A DNA stretch of 7,655 nt, taken from the NCBI GenBank assembly GCA_030523805.1, contig JAUNHS010000024.1, forward strand, positions 10,726 through 18,380, written 5' to 3'. Position 1 is the first letter of the stretch. Every line of letters begins with the position of its first letter. Positions 6,508-7,655 of this stretch are shown here, in pieces. The translations under genes and the position numbers were made by a program. The notes under the pieces were generated by a model. The model was given only the letters and a program-made list of their open reading frames with translations, was not told the DNA's origin and ran no database searches. This stretch comes from Acinetobacter sp. (GTDB taxonomy: Bacteria > Pseudomonadota > Gammaproteobacteria > Pseudomonadales > Moraxellaceae).

Positions 6508-6528
6508 GGAAATGGCATCTGCCATTCC
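6508..6528 (-). other. Intercistronic hairpin between mnmG and the Sel1 gene
   Basis: On the minus strand, GGAATGGC and GCCATTTCC pair across the loop AGAT, giving 8 bp with one bulged base. The hairpin is 2 nt after the mnmG stop and ends about 8 nt before the AAGGAG ribosome binding site of the Sel1 gene. It is followed by AACATTTTAAG, not a clean T-tract. It is therefore more likely a weak attenuator or an mRNA-processing/stability element than a full terminator. The structure is seen in the sequence; the role is inferred. Confidence 0.45.
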
Positions 6529-6530
6529 CT

Positions 6531-7655
6531 TTACTTTCGCAATTTACGAATACTAATCATCACCAACTGCACCGCAGCAGGCGTAACACCTTGAATACGG
6601 CTTGCTTGAGCCAAAGTTTCAGGGCGAACCGTTTTCAGCTTTTGCGTAATCTCACGAGACAAGCCAGACACCGCATCATAATCAAAATCGGCAGGAATTT
6701 TGGTCTCTTGCAAGCGTTTTAATTGTGCCACATCGTCATGCTGACGGTTGATATAACCTTCATATTTCACCGCAATTTCAATTTGCTCGCCCACTTGTTC
6801 GCTGACCTGTGAATCAGTTAATTCAGCGATTTGGCTAAAGCTAATATTTGGACGTTTTAGCAAATCAATAGCACTGCATTCTTTGCTCAAATCCGCTCCC
6901 GTCATTTCCACAAATTGCTTGCCCATTGGGTTATTCGGTGCTGCCCATAAATGTTGTAAACGTGCTGTTTCTGCTTCAATGGCTTCCATTTTTTCGCAAT
7001 ACGCCTGCCAACGCACATCATCAACCAAGCCCATTTCACGACCGATTGGCGTTAAACGTTGGTCAGCATTATCTTCACGCAACATCAAGCGATATTCCGC
7101 ACGAGATGTAAACATACGATACGGCTCTTTCGTACCCAGCGTAATCAAATCGTCCACCAATACACCTAAATAGGCTTGGTCTCGTTGTGGTGTCCATTGC
7201 TCTTGTTCCCACGCACGGCGAGCGGCATTTAAACCTGCCAATAAACCTTGAGCCCCTGCTTCTTCATAGCCCGTTGTACCGTTAATCTGCCCTGCAAAAT
7301 ACAAGTTGTTAATAGCTTTGGTTTCTAAAGTAAATTTCAATGCTTGTGGGTCAAAATAATCATATTCAATCGCATAACCTGGGCGTAAAATGTGAGCATT
7401 TTCCATACCACGAATAGAACGCACCAGATTAAATTGCACATCAAACGGCAATGATGTTGAAATACCATTCGGATAAAGTTCATGCGTATCCAAACCTTCA
7501 GGCTCAAGGAACACTTGATGCGAATCTTTATCAGCAAAACGATGGATTTTATCTTCAATAGACGGACAATAACGTGGACCAACGCCTTCAATCACACCTG
7601 TGTACATTGGCGAACGGTCCAAACCACCACGAATAATATCATGCGTTTTTTCATT
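6531..7655 (-). CDS. mnmG: tRNA uridine 5-carboxymethylaminomethyl modification enzyme MnmG (GidA), C-terminal 374 codons; 5' part outside window
   Basis: With MnmE, this FAD-dependent cytoplasmic enzyme builds the cmnm5/nm5 group on the wobble uridine (U34) of certain tRNAs. The frame is open to the window edge, so the gene is cut off, not truncated. The first visible codons read [18 protein letters not shown], matching E. coli MnmG from about residue 248. Conserved blocks follow in order: [12 protein letters not shown] (its Cys matches the conserved C277 of E. coli), [82 protein letters not shown]. The C-terminal helical domain, which in this family contacts MnmE, ends in [15 protein letters not shown] and [14 protein letters not shown]. 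The implied total is about 621 aa against 629 in E. coli; the tail after 'GVTPAA' is slightly shorter. The N-terminal FAD-binding Rossmann motif lies beyond the right edge. The TTG at 7620-7622 is internal, not a start. Confidence 0.98.
   Translation of the reverse strand, partial: NEKTHDIIRGGLDRSPMYTGVIEGVGPRYCPSIEDKIHRFADKDSHQVFLEPEGLDTHELYPNGISTSLPFDVQFNLVRSIRGMENAHILRPGYAIEYDYFDPQALKFTLETKAINNLYFAGQINGTTGYEEAGAQGLLAGLNAARRAWEQEQWTPQRDQAYLGVLVDDLITLGTKEPYRMFTSRAEYRLMLREDNADQRLTPIGREMGLVDDVRWQAYCEKMEAIEAETARLQHLWAAPNNPMGKQFVEMTGADLSKECSAIDLLKRPNISFSQIAELTDSQVSEQVGEQIEIAVKYEGYINRQHDDVAQLKRLQETKIPADFDYDAVSGLSREITQKLKTVRPETLAQASRIQGVTPAAVQLVMISIRKLRK

Noticed and set aside
7620..7622. TTG as a start codon for MnmG
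   Set aside because: The frame stays open and matches conserved MnmG sequence (NEKTHDII) up to the window edge, so the codon is an internal leucine.
1..7655. Mobile element or defence island
   Set aside because: No transposase, integrase, terminal repeats, att-like duplications or toxin/nuclease domains are visible, and base composition looks even across the window.

Overview
The window looks like an ordinary chromosomal stretch of a gammaproteobacterium, most likely a member of Moraxellaceae (the Moraxella / Acinetobacter / Psychrobacter group). I judge this from the moderate AT richness, the A/T-ending codon preference, the gammaproteobacterial-type Mfd and MnmG proteins, and small envelope proteins of gammaproteobacterial families. 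The placement is inference; no 16S or other marker RNA is present. I see no insertion sequence, prophage, CRISPR array, tRNA or rRNA.

Layout from left to right. Three genes lie on the minus strand: an exported DUF2057 (YccT-like) protein (14-721), an unrecognised 179-residue protein with a lysine/serine-rich linker and two cysteine pairs (842-1381), and a three-helix membrane protein with a C-terminal OB-fold resembling E. coli YqiJ (1468-2043). A compact 79-bp divergent promoter region (2044-2122) follows. On the plus strand comes a 63-codon open frame of unknown function (2123-2314), then mfd (2321-5785), which encodes the complete transcription-repair coupling factor. After mfd there is a strong hairpin-plus-T-tract terminator that can work in both directions. 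It faces a convergent minus-strand pair at the right edge: a periplasmic Sel1-repeat protein (5861-6487), and upstream of it mnmG, of which only the C-terminal 374 codons are in the window (6531 to the right edge).

The genes do not form one pathway. mfd (DNA repair) and mnmG (tRNA wobble-uridine modification) are housekeeping genes. The DUF2057, YqiJ-like and Sel1 genes concern the envelope or periplasm and have no assigned role here. The most likely transcription units are the 63-codon ORF with mfd, and mnmG with the Sel1 gene. The three left-hand genes may each have their own promoter.

I did not find convincing evidence of a new multi-gene system. The points most worth following are the small ORF coupled to mfd, the overlapping back-to-back promoters, the lysine-linker protein with cysteine pairs, and several short inverted repeats at gene junctions.
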